Shown: piece by piece, positions 8,630 through 17,288 of the stretch
Layout of the letters: each line of letters starts with the position of its first letter
Position numbering within the stretch: the stretch's first letter is position 1
NCBI RefSeq assembly: GCF_004216475.1
Contig: NZ_CP022304.1
Location: 1-64,000 of the forward strand
DNA: 64,000 bases
Source of the DNA: Thalassococcus sp. S3
Lineage (GTDB): Bacteria > Pseudomonadota > Alphaproteobacteria > Rhodobacterales > Rhodobacteraceae
Direction: 5' to 3'
Made by a program: the position numbers and the translations under genes
The notes under the pieces: generated by a model
Database searches by the model: none
Told to the model about the DNA's origin: nothing
The model's input: the letters and a program-made list of their open reading frames with translations, nothing else

Positions 8630-9660
8630 TCGCGCCGGCGGATATGGAGGCATGCCGGGAGGCGATCCGCCACGGGTCGCTGTCATTTTACGCAGCGTCG
8701 AAGTTGCTGCCGGCAAGGGTGAGGGACCCGGCGCTGGCGCTTTATGCGTTTTGCCGGTTGGCGGACGATGCGGTGGATCTGCAGGTGCAGAAGGCCGAAG
8801 CGGTGCTGCGTCTGCGCGACCGGCTGGATCTGGTCTATGCCGGACGGCCGCGGGATGCGGCAGCGGACCGGGCCTTTGCCGCGGTGGTCGAGCACTTCGA
8901 GATGCCCCGCGCCTTGCCGGATGCCCTGCTGGAGGGGCTGGCCTGGGATGCGGAAGAGAGACGCTATGCAACGCTTTCGGATCTGCATGGTTATTCAGCA
9001 CGCGTGGCCTCCGCCGTGGGCGTGATGATGTGCGTTCTGATGGGTGTGAGGGACCGGAACGCGCTGGCGCGGGCCTGTGATCTGGGCGTGGCGATGCAGC
9101 TTACCAACATCGCCCGCGACGTGGGCGAGGACGCGATGGAGGGGCGGCTTTACCTGCCGACGGACTGGCTGCAAGAGATCGGGCTGGAACCGCAGGCGTT
9201 TCTTGCCGATCCGCGCCCGACCAAGGCGGTGCGCGCGCTGGTCAAGCGGCTCGTGATGCAGTCCAACAGGCTCTACTACAGGTCGGAGGCGGGGATTGGT
9301 GCGTTGCCGGTGACGGCAAGGCCGGGGATCTTTGCGGCAAGATTGATCTACGCCGGGATCGGAGGACAGCTCACCGCGATGGGCTATGACAGTCTGAGTG
9401 CGCGGGCACGGACGTCGAAGCTGCAGAAGATCGGGTGGCTGGGGCAATCGATGCTGCGAACTGGAGTGACATTGGTCATGCCACGCTCGGCCGTGGTCTA
9501 TGCGGAGCCCTTGCCGGAGGTGGCGTTCCTGGTTGATGCGGCGGGTGCGGCGGAACGGGCGAGCCGCAGCGATGCGCTCATTGACGTGCTGAATACGCTG
9601 GAGCGGCGCAGCCGGGCGCAACGCGCGGCCTTGATCAGCGACGGGGCGCAGTTAAGCTAG
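8626..9660 (+). CDS. crtB: 15-cis-phytoene synthase
   Basis: 344-residue trans-isoprenyl diphosphate synthase family member that condenses two geranylgeranyl diphosphates into phytoene. Both Asp-rich Mg-diphosphate motifs are visible: CRLADDAVD (about 43-51) and NIARDVGED (about 160-168). The phytoene synthase signature YSARVASAVGVMM lies between them. It is translationally coupled to crtI. Confidence 0.95.
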   Translation: MIAPADMEACREAIRHGSLSFYAASKLLPARVRDPALALYAFCRLADDAVDLQVQKAEAVLRLRDRLDLVYAGRPRDAAADRAFAAVVEHFEMPRALPDALLEGLAWDAEERRYATLSDLHGYSARVASAVGVMMCVLMGVRDRNALARACDLGVAMQLTNIARDVGEDAMEGRLYLPTDWLQEIGLEPQAFLADPRPTKAVRALVKRLVMQSNRLYYRSEAGIGALPVTARPGIFAARLIYAGIGGQLTAMGYDSLSARARTSKLQKIGWLGQSMLRTGVTLVMPRSAVVYAEPLPEVAFLVDAAGAAERASRSDALIDVLNTLERRSRAQRAALISDGAQLS

Positions 9661-9664
9661 CGTT

Positions 9665-10132
9665 ATGGACTGGCTCTACTTCTGCATCTTTTTCGCGGCC
9701 TGCCTTGGCGCAGGGGTCACGGGCGGGTTGTTTCCCCCGGGGGAGTGGTATCGCCAGCTGACCAAGCCTGTCTGGACACCCCCCGATTGGGTGTTTCCGG
9801 TGACCTGGATGGTGCTTTACGTCTGCATTGCGCTGGCGGCGACCCGCGTGGCCAGCCTGCCGGACAACGGGCTGGCCTTGGCCTTCTGGTCGCTACAGAT
9901 CGCGTTCAACGGGCTATGGACGCCAGTATTTTTCGGTCTGAGGAAGATCCGGCTTGGCATGGCGGTTGTGGCGGCGCTCTGGCTCGCGGTGCTGAGTGGG
10001 ATGATCGCGCTCTGGCAGGTGGATTGGGTCGCGGGCGCGCTGTTCGTGCCGTATCTGATTTGGGTGACGATCGCCTCAGCGCTGAATGCAGCGGTTTGGA
10101 GGCTGAATCCGGGCGAGGCGCAAGCGGCGTGA
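9665..10132 (+). CDS. tspO: TspO/MBR tryptophan-rich sensory protein
   Basis: 155-residue TspO (CrtK), an outer- or inner-membrane tetrapyrrole-binding protein that modulates photosynthesis gene expression in Rhodobacter. Five hydrophobic segments, many tryptophans and the family residues KPVWTPPDWVFPVTW (about 35-49) and FNGLWTPVFFG are seen. It follows crtB by 4 bp, the usual crtIBK arrangement. A perfect hairpin at 10145-10170 follows the stop. Confidence 0.93.
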   Translation: MDWLYFCIFFAACLGAGVTGGLFPPGEWYRQLTKPVWTPPDWVFPVTWMVLYVCIALAATRVASLPDNGLALAFWSLQIAFNGLWTPVFFGLRKIRLGMAVVAALWLAVLSGMIALWQVDWVAGALFVPYLIWVTIASALNAAVWRLNPGEAQAA

Positions 10133-10144
10133 CCTGCGTTTGGA

Positions 10145-10170
10145 TCAGGATATCGCGGGCGATATCCTGA
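10145..10170 (+). terminator. Stem-loop after tspO
   Basis: Perfect 12-bp inverted repeat (TCAGGATATCGC / GCGATATCCTGA) with a 2-base loop, 12 bp after the tspO stop. A T-run follows only 17 bp downstream inside the dispersed element at 10183, so it may be a terminator or a 3'-end-stabilising hairpin. Confidence 0.6.
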
Positions 10171-10182
10171 CGCCTCCGGCGG

Positions 10183-10211
10183 CCGTATTTTTATCGAGAA
10201 GAAGCAGGGGA
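10183..10211 (+). repeat. Dispersed element GTATTTTTATCGAGAAGAAG, copy after tspO
   Basis: Core CGTATTTTTATCGAGAAG then AAGCAGGGGA. Near-identical copies occur at 10515-10560 (inverted) and 42911-42956, with looser ones at 28322 and 26475, always in the gap after a gene. The stretch 10133-10577 contains no credible gene; it holds this element, the inverted copy and the palindrome at 10416. Confidence 0.75.
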
Positions 10212-10415
10212 TACGCTTTGTCGGTAACCGCGCGTTAAGGTTAATCGTTTTTATTGGAGAAGCGGTACAGGCTGCCGAGCCGATGACCGCTCGAGGAGAA
10301 GCCCCGTGTCCCGGTTGAGTGCCGTCTAACGAGATCAACTTCGGATGCGGGGTGGACCCCTTCTACGCTTTTGCGGCGTGCTCCCGACCCGTCGATCCCG
10401 CATTAACTCTAATCG

Positions 10416-10431
10416 GCATTAACGTTAATGC
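10416..10431. promoter_or_regulatory. 16-bp perfect palindrome in the tspO-crtC gap
   Basis: GCATTAACGTTAATGC is a perfect AT-rich palindrome in a GC-rich non-coding gap between two convergent operons. Related GTTAA/TTAAC words occur nearby (10234-10247, 10402, 10440). It could be an operator or a structural site; no regulator is identified. Confidence 0.35.
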
Positions 10432-10514
10432 TCGTGAAGGTTAACTCTATCAGAACTCGGACAAATGTTGACCCAAACGCGCTTTCCAAAAGATCCGCGG
10501 TGTTTGGCAGAGAA

Positions 10515-10560
10515 CAGGTCCCCTGCTTCTTCTCGATAAAAATACGGAAAATCCCGCCGC
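10515..10560 (-). repeat. Dispersed element, inverted copy after crtC
   Basis: 46 bp whose reverse complement matches 42911-42956 with a single mismatch. It lies just downstream of the crtC stop, in the same position relative to its gene as the copies after tspO and idi. Confidence 0.8.
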
Positions 10561-10577
10561 TTGCCGTCCGCGCCCCG

Positions 10578-11521
10578 TCAGCCTGGTGCGAATGTCCAGC
10601 CTCGCCGTCTTGGCACACGCACCGCCAGCATCGGTTTCAGAAGCGGGTTGCGGAAGCGGCGCAGATCGAGCGCCTCGTGCACGCCCACCGTCTCCACTCC
10701 GCCAAGCTGTGTGCGCACCGCTGCACGGGTGTAAAAGGGCGCATCGAGCATCGGCTTGACCTGCCGCGGACGATAGCCGGCATCTGCCCGCGTCTCCCGC
10801 GCCACCGCCCACAGGCTGCGGGCCATCCGTGCTTTGGGCGGCAGGGCAATCACGCTGGCATTGCCGTCCTCATCAAAGGAAAATCCCGCTGCCAGCGTGC
10901 TGCCATCCAACCGTTCCGCGTCATAAAAACAGGCCGCACCGTCCGGCGTCGGAAAGCGCCCCCATGTCCAGTAGGAGAAATCCTCCTCCAGCGCTCGTGT
11001 GCCGAAATTGGCATCAAAATAGCCGTGCCCCCGCCAGTTCCAGCCTGGGCGGTCGATCTCGACTTCAATGCGTGCAACCGGCGCGAAAGGGCGCCATATG
11101 TGGCTCTGATCTGCCTTGAGTGGCAATTCAACGGAGGTCACGGCGGTTGGGATTACCCGGACCTGCCCGCGGATCCGGCTGATCAGCGGTGGAGAGGAGA
11201 CCTCATCGATATCCACGATCAGACGGTCGCCCTCCCAGCGCATCATCGACGGGCCGACCTCCAGCCGGGAGGCGGTCTGACGTAAGGCCGAGGTCCCCCG
11301 GTCGGTCATGGTAAACCGCCCGCCGCGTCCATAGGTGGCCACGTTGATGCAGACGTGGTTCTGCGGGCATTTCCGTCCCGACCAGCGATACCAGGGTGAA
11401 AAGACCGACCCGATGAACCCGATAATCGAGATCGCGCGCGCCCCGTCGTCGCTTATCCCGTCGACATACCACCAGGCATAGCCATTGGGGCCGACATCGA
11501 CGTTGAAGTTAGGTCGCTCAA
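10578..11521 (-). CDS. crtC: Hydroxyneurosporene synthase (carotenoid 1,2-hydratase), start unresolved
   Basis: CrtC adds water across the terminal double bond of neurosporene or demethylspheroidene. The conserved start of the family is clear (GPNGYAWWYVDGISDD), followed by FIGSVFSPWYRWSGR and GYFDANFGTRALEEDFSYWTWGRF. About 310 residues remain from that point, close to family length. The frame holds no ATG, GTG or TTG between the conserved N terminus and an ATG at 11801 that lies deep inside crtD. A TTG at 11521 in the crtD frame would give M-S-D-P-N-F-N-V if the ribosome slipped back one base at CC (11512-11513), or if one base is missing. The boundary given is that TTG and is approximate. 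The gene overlaps the crtD 3' end. Confidence 0.85.
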
Positions 11522-13021
11522 GATCGCCGCGGCCGCGTGCGAGGCGGAGCGTGTCGCCATCGGCACGCCCGCCCCCGGATGGGTCCCGCCCCCGGCCAGA
11601 TAAAGCCCCGGCACCGTCGTGCGCGCCGTCGGGCGCTGGAAGGCGGCGGTCAGGCCATGCGGGCTCTGCCCGTAAAGCGACCCCAGGCTTTCGGGAAAGA
11701 GCCGGTTGAACATCTGCGGCGTCGTGAGGCTCTCCACCCCCGGTGTCGGGCTGAAATGCGTCCCGTGCTGCGCCATCTTCTGCATGATCATCGCGTGCCA
11801 TTCCAGCACCTCCGTGTCATCTGCATCGGCCTCCGCGCGCGCCATAGGGGGCGCATTGGCAATGATTTCGAACCGTTCAAGCGCTGGCGGGGCATGACCT
11901 TGGCCCCTGTCTTCGGCGCAGAGATAAAGCGTGGGGTCGCGGGGCAGGCGCCCGGCGACAAGATCGTCGAATTCCGATGCGGGATCGGAACCGAAATAGA
12001 CGTTGTGATGGGCCAAGGGCCGGCCCGACGGCGTGGCGGCGAAACTGTGTACCCGCGCCGAGAAGGAGCGCGGCAGCGTCAGCGTCTGCCGCGCGACAGC
12101 CGAGGCGCCCGGTCCAAGTGCGCCTGTCGCAAGCGCCCGGGGATCGCCGTTGAACAGCACCGCCTCGGCCGGCACAAAGCGTCCGCCCTCAAGCGATACG
12201 CCCCGTACCCGGCCCCCTTGCAGAGACAGCCGATCCACATGGACGCTCATTTCAAAGCGCACCCCGTGCGCGGCGGCCAGTTCCGCCATGGCGCCTGCCA
12301 GCTTGTGTATGCCTCCCTTGACCACCCAGACACCCGCAGCCTCCGCCTGCCAGATCAGCGCCAGCACCGCGGGGGAGCGGAAGGGCGAGCCGCCCACATA
12401 GGTCGCGTAGCGACCGAAGAGTTGTGCGAGGCGGGGATCGCTGAATTGCCGCCGCAGCATCTGGCCGAGCGTCGACAGTGGCGCCATTGGGGCGATCAGA
12501 TAGGGGCGGGCGAGCACGTGGCGGGTCAAGGCGCTCAGCCTGGGTTCCGCACTTTGCATCATCGGCGCGTCAAAGCCGGCAAAGAGTTGCCGGCACCGCT
12601 CGCAGAAGCCGCGAAACTCCGCCTCCGACCGATGCGCGGCAAAGGCGCGGATCGCCGCGGCGCTGGCCTCCATATCCGCGAAGAGATCCAGGGTGGAGCC
12701 ATCGCTCCACACATGGCGTGCCAGGATCTCTTGCGGCACCAACGTCACATGATCGTCAAGCCGTGCGCCAGCGCTGGCGAAGAGATCGTCAAACACATGC
12801 CGCATTGTCAGCACGGTCGGGCCTGCATCCACAGGGCCGGCCGCACTTGGCAGCGTCCGGATCTTGCCGCCCACATGGGCGTGCCTCTCGATCACCGTGA
12901 CATCCAGGCCCGCTGCCGCGAGCCGGATCGCCCCGGCCAGCCCGCCCATGCCCGCGCCGATCACCACCACACGCGGGCGTGTGGTGCGGTCAGGCACGAT
13001 CGTTGGTTTTGCAAAGGTCAT
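11453..13021 (-). CDS. crtD: 1-hydroxycarotenoid 3,4-desaturase (methoxyneurosporene dehydrogenase)
   Basis: 522-residue CrtI-like FAD desaturase acting after CrtC and CrtF. The N-terminal fold RVVVIGAGMGGLAGAIRLAAAG and HVGGKIRTLPSAAGPVDAGPTVLTMRHVFDD distinguish it from CrtI. The C-terminal signature GLYLAGGGTHPGAGVPMAT is at about 475-493. The last 20 or so residues (after SDLTSTS) are read across the start of crtC in another frame. It is divergent from crtE, with two PpsR boxes between the two genes. Confidence 0.94.
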   Translation of the reverse strand: MTFAKPTIVPDRTTRPRVVVIGAGMGGLAGAIRLAAAGLDVTVIERHAHVGGKIRTLPSAAGPVDAGPTVLTMRHVFDDLFASAGARLDDHVTLVPQEILARHVWSDGSTLDLFADMEASAAAIRAFAAHRSEAEFRGFCERCRQLFAGFDAPMMQSAEPRLSALTRHVLARPYLIAPMAPLSTLGQMLRRQFSDPRLAQLFGRYATYVGGSPFRSPAVLALIWQAEAAGVWVVKGGIHKLAGAMAELAAAHGVRFEMSVHVDRLSLQGGRVRGVSLEGGRFVPAEAVLFNGDPRALATGALGPGASAVARQTLTLPRSFSARVHSFAATPSGRPLAHHNVYFGSDPASEFDDLVAGRLPRDPTLYLCAEDRGQGHAPPALERFEIIANAPPMARAEADADDTEVLEWHAMIMQKMAQHGTHFSPTPGVESLTTPQMFNRLFPESLGSLYGQSPHGLTAAFQRPTARTTVPGLYLAGGGTHPGAGVPMATRSASHAAAAILSDLTSTSMSAPMAMPGGMSTG

Positions 13022-13068
13022 GGCGCGTTCCTTGGCTGTGCCATGATTGTTGACTCCCGACCGTAAAG

Positions 13069-13086
13069 TGTCCAGTGTAATTTACA
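13069..13086. promoter_or_regulatory. PpsR-type box in crtD-crtE intergenic region (site 1)
   Basis: TGTCCAGTGTAATTTACA, exact TGT-N12-ACA, 48 bp upstream of crtD. Confidence 0.8.
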
Positions 13087-13092
13087 CATTGA

Positions 13093-13110
13093 TGTCGCCG
13101 TTGCGTGACA
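13093..13110. promoter_or_regulatory. PpsR-type box in crtD-crtE intergenic region (site 2)
   Basis: TGTCGCCGTTGCGTGACA, exact TGT-N12-ACA, 24 bp from site 1 and 22 bp upstream of the crtE ATG. It overlaps the in-frame GTG at 13105, another reason to prefer the ATG at 13132. Confidence 0.75.
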
Positions 13111-13131
13111 AATCGAGCGGGAGACCACCCA

Positions 13132-14004
13132 ATGCCTCTGAAATCACGGATCGAAGCGGCCATTTCAGGCGCCATTCAAGTGGGGCAGGGGCGGATGTCT
13201 CCGCCCAAGCTGGCCTCGGCCCTGGAATATGCCGTGACACCCGGGGGCGCGCGAATCCGTCCCACGATCCTGATGTCGGTGGCCATGGCCTGCGGAGATG
13301 ATAGGCCCGCCCTCTCGGACGCAGCCGCCGCAGCGCTTGAGCTGATCCACTGCGCGAGCCTTGTGCATGACGATATGCCCTGTTTCGACGATGCGGATAT
13401 GCGGCGTGGCAAACCGTCGGTGCACCGCGCCTATTCCGAGCCTCTGGCTTTGCTCACCGGCGACAGCCTGATCGTGCTGGCCTTCGAGACGCTGGCGCGT
13501 GTGTCGGCGCAGTCCCCCGAGCGGGTGGCGCAACTGATCCTGACGCTGGCGCAGCGCACCGGAATGCCGGGCGGCATCTGCGCGGGTCAGGGCTGGGAGA
13601 GCGAGGAGAAGGTGGACCTGTCGGCCTATCACCAGGCCAAAACCGGCGCGCTGTTCATCGCGGCCACGCAGATGGGTGCGGTCGCCGCCGGACAGGAGGC
13701 GGAGCCGTGGGAGGAACTGGGCGCCCGCATCGGTGAGGCCTTCCAGGTCGCCGATGATCTGCGCGATGCACTTTATGACGAAGAGACGCTGGGCAAGCCC
13801 GCCGGGCAGGACGATCTGCACGGCCGCCCGAATGCGGTGACCGAATTTGGCGTGCAAGGTGCGATCCAGCGGCTCAAGGATATTCTGGGCGGCGCGATTG
13901 CGTCGATCCCCTCCTGCCCCGGAGAGGCGCAACTGGCCGAGATGGTGCGCCTTCAGGCTGAGCGTCTGACGCCCGTCGCCCCCACTGTGCGGCAGAGCCT
14001 CTGA
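13132..14004 (+). CDS. crtE: Geranylgeranyl diphosphate synthase
   Basis: 290-residue polyprenyl synthase that supplies GGPP both for carotenoids and for the bacteriochlorophyll side chain. The first Asp-rich motif DDMPCFDDADMRRG (about 80-93) has the bacterial type II four-residue insertion. The second is VADDLRDA (about 205). The ATG at 13132 was taken over an upstream GTG that lies in a PpsR box. It starts the long crtEF-bchCXYZ-puf superoperon. Confidence 0.95.
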   Translation: MPLKSRIEAAISGAIQVGQGRMSPPKLASALEYAVTPGGARIRPTILMSVAMACGDDRPALSDAAAAALELIHCASLVHDDMPCFDDADMRRGKPSVHRAYSEPLALLTGDSLIVLAFETLARVSAQSPERVAQLILTLAQRTGMPGGICAGQGWESEEKVDLSAYHQAKTGALFIAATQMGAVAAGQEAEPWEELGARIGEAFQVADDLRDALYDEETLGKPAGQDDLHGRPNAVTEFGVQGAIQRLKDILGGAIASIPSCPGEAQLAEMVRLQAERLTPVAPTVRQSL

Positions 14005-14005
14005 T

Positions 14006-15121
14006 ATGGACGACGCGGTTCCGGCCTGGCGCGGTGGTTGGCTGAACCGTCTGGTGGCCCGCCCGGGGTTCCAGGCCTGGGCCAGTCATTTCCCCCTGAC
14101 CCGCGCGCGTGCTCGCAAGGACGGGGCGGAGCTGTTCGATCTGGTCCAGGGTTTCGTGCAAAGCCAGGCGCTAATGGCTCTGGTCGAGTTGGACGTGATG
14201 CGTCGCCTGCGCGCCGGGGCGCGCGGGGCGAGTGAGTTGGGCCGCGCGCTGGATCTGCCGGAAGACCGGATGCAAGTGCTGCTGCAGGCCGGGGCCGCGA
14301 TGGGTCTGCTCAGGCGCCGCCGCGACGGGCGCTTTGCGCTTGCGCGCAAGGGTGCGGCGCTGATGGGCGTGCCGGGGCTTGAGGCGATGATCCGGCATCA
14401 CAAGGCCTTCTACAGCGATCTCTCTGATCCCGTCGCCCTGCTGCGCGGCGAGGTGGAGACGGAGCTGGCAGAGTTCTGGCCCTATGTCTTCGGCGCCCAT
14501 GGCGAGGTCGACCCGGGGGTCGCGCGCACCTATTCCGACCTTATGGCGCAGAGCCAGCGTCTGGTTGCGCAGGACACGCTGCGCATGGTCTCGCTGAAAG
14601 GTGTCGGGCGTCTTCTGGATATCGGAGGCGGGACCGGCGCCTTTCTGGAGGCCGTCGGTCAGGCCTACCCCGCGCTTGAGATGGAGCTTTTCGATCTGCC
14701 GCAGGTCGCCCCGGACGCGGCGGAGCGATTCGCCCGCGCCGGGATGGCGGACCGCGTCACGATCACGCCCGGATCCTTTCGTGAGGATGCCTTGCCACAG
14801 GGTGCGGATGCGATTTCGCTGATCCGCGTGCTTTATGATCACAGCGACAGCACCGTTCGGGCGCTACTGTCTAAAATATATGACACATTACCGGTCCGAG
14901 GCCGCCTGATCATCTCCGAGCCGATGGGTGGCGGTGCGCGGCCTGAAAAGGCGGGCGATGTTTATTTTGCCTTCTACACGATGGCGATGCGCACTGGGCG
15001 CGCCCGTTCGCAGCAGGAAATCGCGGATTTATGCGCAGAAGCCGGCTTTTCCGGCATCCGCCGGCCGCGCAGCGCGCGGCCTTACGTGACCTCTGTGGTC
15101 ACTGCGGAGAAATCAATCTGA
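14006..15121 (+). CDS. crtF: Demethylspheroidene O-methyltransferase
   Basis: 371-residue SAM-dependent methyltransferase that methylates the 1-hydroxyl of demethylspheroidene. The N-terminal dimerisation/winged-helix region (FDLVQGFVQSQALMALVELDVMRRL) precedes the SAM motif GRLLDIGGGTGAFLEAVGQAYP (about 199-220) and DLPQVAPDAAERFA. The later segment RGRLIISEPMGGGARPEKAGDVYFAFYTMAMRTGRARS fits the plant-type O-methyltransferase fold. It starts one base after the crtE stop. Confidence 0.94.
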   Translation: MDDAVPAWRGGWLNRLVARPGFQAWASHFPLTRARARKDGAELFDLVQGFVQSQALMALVELDVMRRLRAGARGASELGRALDLPEDRMQVLLQAGAAMGLLRRRRDGRFALARKGAALMGVPGLEAMIRHHKAFYSDLSDPVALLRGEVETELAEFWPYVFGAHGEVDPGVARTYSDLMAQSQRLVAQDTLRMVSLKGVGRLLDIGGGTGAFLEAVGQAYPALEMELFDLPQVAPDAAERFARAGMADRVTITPGSFREDALPQGADAISLIRVLYDHSDSTVRALLSKIYDTLPVRGRLIISEPMGGGARPEKAGDVYFAFYTMAMRTGRARSQQEIADLCAEAGFSGIRRPRSARPYVTSVVTAEKSI

Positions 15122-15137
15122 CCTTTGCAGAAAGAAG

Positions 15138-15155
15138 TGTCTAAAAGAATTGACA
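15138..15155. promoter_or_regulatory. PpsR-type box upstream of bchC (site 1)
   Basis: TGTCTAAAAGAATTGACA, exact TGT-N12-ACA, in the crtF-bchC gap. It indicates an internal PpsR-controlled promoter for bchCXYZ-puf, as known in Rhodobacter. Confidence 0.82.
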
Positions 15156-15163
15156 CTCACAAC

Positions 15164-15181
15164 TGTCAGGATAAACTGACA
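15164..15181. promoter_or_regulatory. PpsR-type box upstream of bchC (site 2)
   Basis: TGTCAGGATAAACTGACA, exact TGT-N12-ACA, 26 bp from the first box; the side-by-side arrangement suits cooperative repressor binding. Confidence 0.82.
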
Positions 15182-15252
15182 CTGCGTAAAAAAAGCGCAC
15201 TGAGTCTCCGCGCTGCGGCACGGAGCAGGGGATGAGCACGAGGGAGGCCGTC

Positions 15253-16194
15253 ATGGATACCAAGGCGATCGTACTGAAAGGTCCAAAAGATCTGGCTGTC
15301 GATCATGTGGTGCTGACGGAGCCCGGTGAGATGGACCTGGTGGTCGACATCTCTCATTCCGGAATTTCCACGGGGACGGAGAAGCTGTTCTGGTCCGGCC
15401 AGATGCCGCCCTTTCCCGGCATGGGCTATCCGCTGGTCCCGGGCTACGAGGCCGCGGGCGAGGTGGTGGAGGCCGGACGGCTGACCGGGTTCAAACCGGG
15501 CGAGCGTGTCTTTGTGCCGGGTGCGAATTGTTATGACGGGGCCTTTGGTCTGTTCGGCGGCGCCACGGCGCGGCTGGTCACGGATGCCGCCCGCGTCACG
15601 CGGATTGATCCGGCCCTTGGGGCCGAAGGTGCCCTGCTGGCGCTGGCGGCCACGGCGCGTCACGCGATGGCGGGCATGGACAAGGCGACGCCGGACCTCA
15701 TCGTGGGTCACGGTGTTCTGGGTCGGTTGCTGGCCCGGCTGACCATCGCGGCAGGCGCCCCTGCGCCGACCGTGTGGGAGATTGATCCGTCGCGCCAAGG
15801 CGGTGCTGAAGGATACGAGGTCATCGCACCGGATGCGGATGAGCGCCGCGACTATCGCGCGATCTATGACGCGTCGGGCAATGGCGGTCTGCTCAACGAT
15901 CTGGTGGGCCGTCTGATCAAGGGCGGAGAGATCGTGCTGGCGGGGTTCTACACAGAGCCGCTCAGCTTTGCATTCCCGCCGGCCTTCATGAAAGAGGCGC
16001 GGTTCCGTGTGGCGGCGGAATGGCAGCCGGACGATCTGACCGCCACCCGCGCGCTGGTCGAGGCCGGCGCGCTCAGCCTGGACGGGCTGATCACACATGA
16101 GGCCCGGGCCGAGGATGCGCCCGACGCCTATCGCACGGCCTTCGAAGATCCGGCCTGTCTGAAAATGATCCTGAATTGGGGAGCAGTCGCGTGA
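15253..16194 (+). CDS. bchC: Bacteriochlorophyllide a dehydrogenase (3-hydroxyethyl to 3-acetyl)
   Basis: 313-residue medium-chain dehydrogenase-like BchC, which oxidises the C3 hydroxyethyl group late in bacteriochlorophyll a synthesis. Visible are [42 protein letters not shown] near the N terminus (interrupted here only by the fold) and the nucleotide-binding [15 protein letters not shown] (about 150). An AGGGAGG ribosome site 5 bp before the ATG at 15253 favours that start over the ATG at 15232. The stop overlaps the bchX GTG. Confidence 0.94.
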   Translation: MDTKAIVLKGPKDLAVDHVVLTEPGEMDLVVDISHSGISTGTEKLFWSGQMPPFPGMGYPLVPGYEAAGEVVEAGRLTGFKPGERVFVPGANCYDGAFGLFGGATARLVTDAARVTRIDPALGAEGALLALAATARHAMAGMDKATPDLIVGHGVLGRLLARLTIAAGAPAPTVWEIDPSRQGGAEGYEVIAPDADERRDYRAIYDASGNGGLLNDLVGRLIKGGEIVLAGFYTEPLSFAFPPAFMKEARFRVAAEWQPDDLTATRALVEAGALSLDGLITHEARAEDAPDAYRTAFEDPACLKMILNWGAVA

Positions 16195-17192
16195 AAGACG
16201 AAGTACCGAACCTGAAGGATTTCGACCAACGCTTGCGCGATGAGGCGCATGAGGATCTCGCCGACGTGATCCCGGCGGAGGCGACAAAGAAAACGCAGAT
16301 CATCGCAATTTACGGCAAGGGCGGCATCGGCAAGTCGTTCACGCTGGCCAATCTCAGCCACATGATGGCCGAGCAGGGCAAGCGCGTGCTGCTGATCGGA
16401 TGCGATCCGAAGTCGGACACGACCTCGCTGCTTTTTGGCGGAAAGGCCTGCCCGACGATCATCGAGACCTCGACCAAGAAGAAGCTGGCCGGGGAAGAGG
16501 TCGCCATCGGGGACGTATGCTTCAAACGCGGCGGCGTCTTCGCGATGGAGCTCGGCGGCCCGGAAGTGGGCCGCGGCTGCGGCGGGCGCGGGATCATCCA
16601 CGGGTTCGAGCTCTTGGAGAAGCTGGGCTTTCACGATTGGGATTTCGACTATGTGCTGCTGGACTTTCTGGGCGACGTGGTCTGCGGCGGGTTCGGCCTG
16701 CCGATTGCGCGGGACATGGCGCAGAAGGTGATCCTGGTGGGCTCGAACGATCTGCAGAGCCTTTACGTGGCAAACAATGTCTGCTCGGCGGTGGAGTATT
16801 TCCGGAAGCTGGGCGGCAATGTGGGCGTCGCGGGGCTGGTCATCAACAAGGATGACGGCACGGGCGAGGCGCAGGCCTTTGCCAAGGCGGTGGACATCCC
16901 GGTGCTGGCCTCGATCCCGCAGGACGACGATCTGCGCAAGAAGTCGGCCAATTACCAGATCGTGGGCACGATGGAGAGCCAGTGGGGGTCGCTCTTTGCG
17001 GAGCTGGGTCTGAACGTGGCGGAGGCACCGCCGGTGCGCCCGACGCCGCTGAGCCAGGACGGATTGCTGGAGCTGTTCGACGGATCGGATACCGGAGCGG
17101 GCGTGGTACTGGAGCCGGCGACGGATACGGATATGCGCGGGAAGAACGCCAAGCCCAAGGTCTCGCTGGAGGTGATCTATGACGAGGCGTGA
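16191..17192 (+). CDS. bchX: Chlorophyllide a reductase iron protein subunit X
   Basis: 333-residue NifH-like ATPase that donates electrons to BchYZ, reducing ring B of chlorophyllide a. Walker A is [13 protein letters not shown] (about 42-54). The two cysteines that ligate the inter-subunit 4Fe-4S cluster lie in [13 protein letters not shown] and [18 protein letters not shown]. The GTG start at 16191 overlaps the bchC stop and has GGGGAG upstream; the TTG at 16176 lies in bchC. Confidence 0.96.
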   Translation: MKDEVPNLKDFDQRLRDEAHEDLADVIPAEATKKTQIIAIYGKGGIGKSFTLANLSHMMAEQGKRVLLIGCDPKSDTTSLLFGGKACPTIIETSTKKKLAGEEVAIGDVCFKRGGVFAMELGGPEVGRGCGGRGIIHGFELLEKLGFHDWDFDYVLLDFLGDVVCGGFGLPIARDMAQKVILVGSNDLQSLYVANNVCSAVEYFRKLGGNVGVAGLVINKDDGTGEAQAFAKAVDIPVLASIPQDDDLRKKSANYQIVGTMESQWGSLFAELGLNVAEAPPVRPTPLSQDGLLELFDGSDTGAGVVLEPATDTDMRGKNAKPKVSLEVIYDEA

Positions 17193-17229
17193 GCGGAGCG
17201 GTTTCGGATCGCTGAAGCGATCCGACCGG

Positions 17230-17280
17230 CTGGGGGCGCTGCCCCCAGACCCCCGGAGTTTATCTGGCAAGATGAAGGGG
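17230..17280 (+). repeat. Hairpin plus conserved element before bchY
   Basis: Stem CTGGGGGC / GCCCCCAG (17230-17248) is followed by GGAGTTTATCTGGCAAGATG and AAG at 17255-17277. The same 23-bp block, also preceded by a C/G hairpin, recurs before bchZ at 18988. The stem could attenuate transcription or set mRNA end points inside the operon. Confidence 0.7.
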
Positions 17281-17288
17281 CGTGTCTC

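Noticed and set aside
7034..9001. 655-residue minus-strand open frame opposite crtI/crtB
   Set aside because: Arg/His/Pro-rich low-complexity translation with no motif; crtI and crtB are unmistakable on the other strand.
10428..11285. 285-residue plus-strand frame over crtC
   Set aside because: Shadow of crtC; no recognisable domain.
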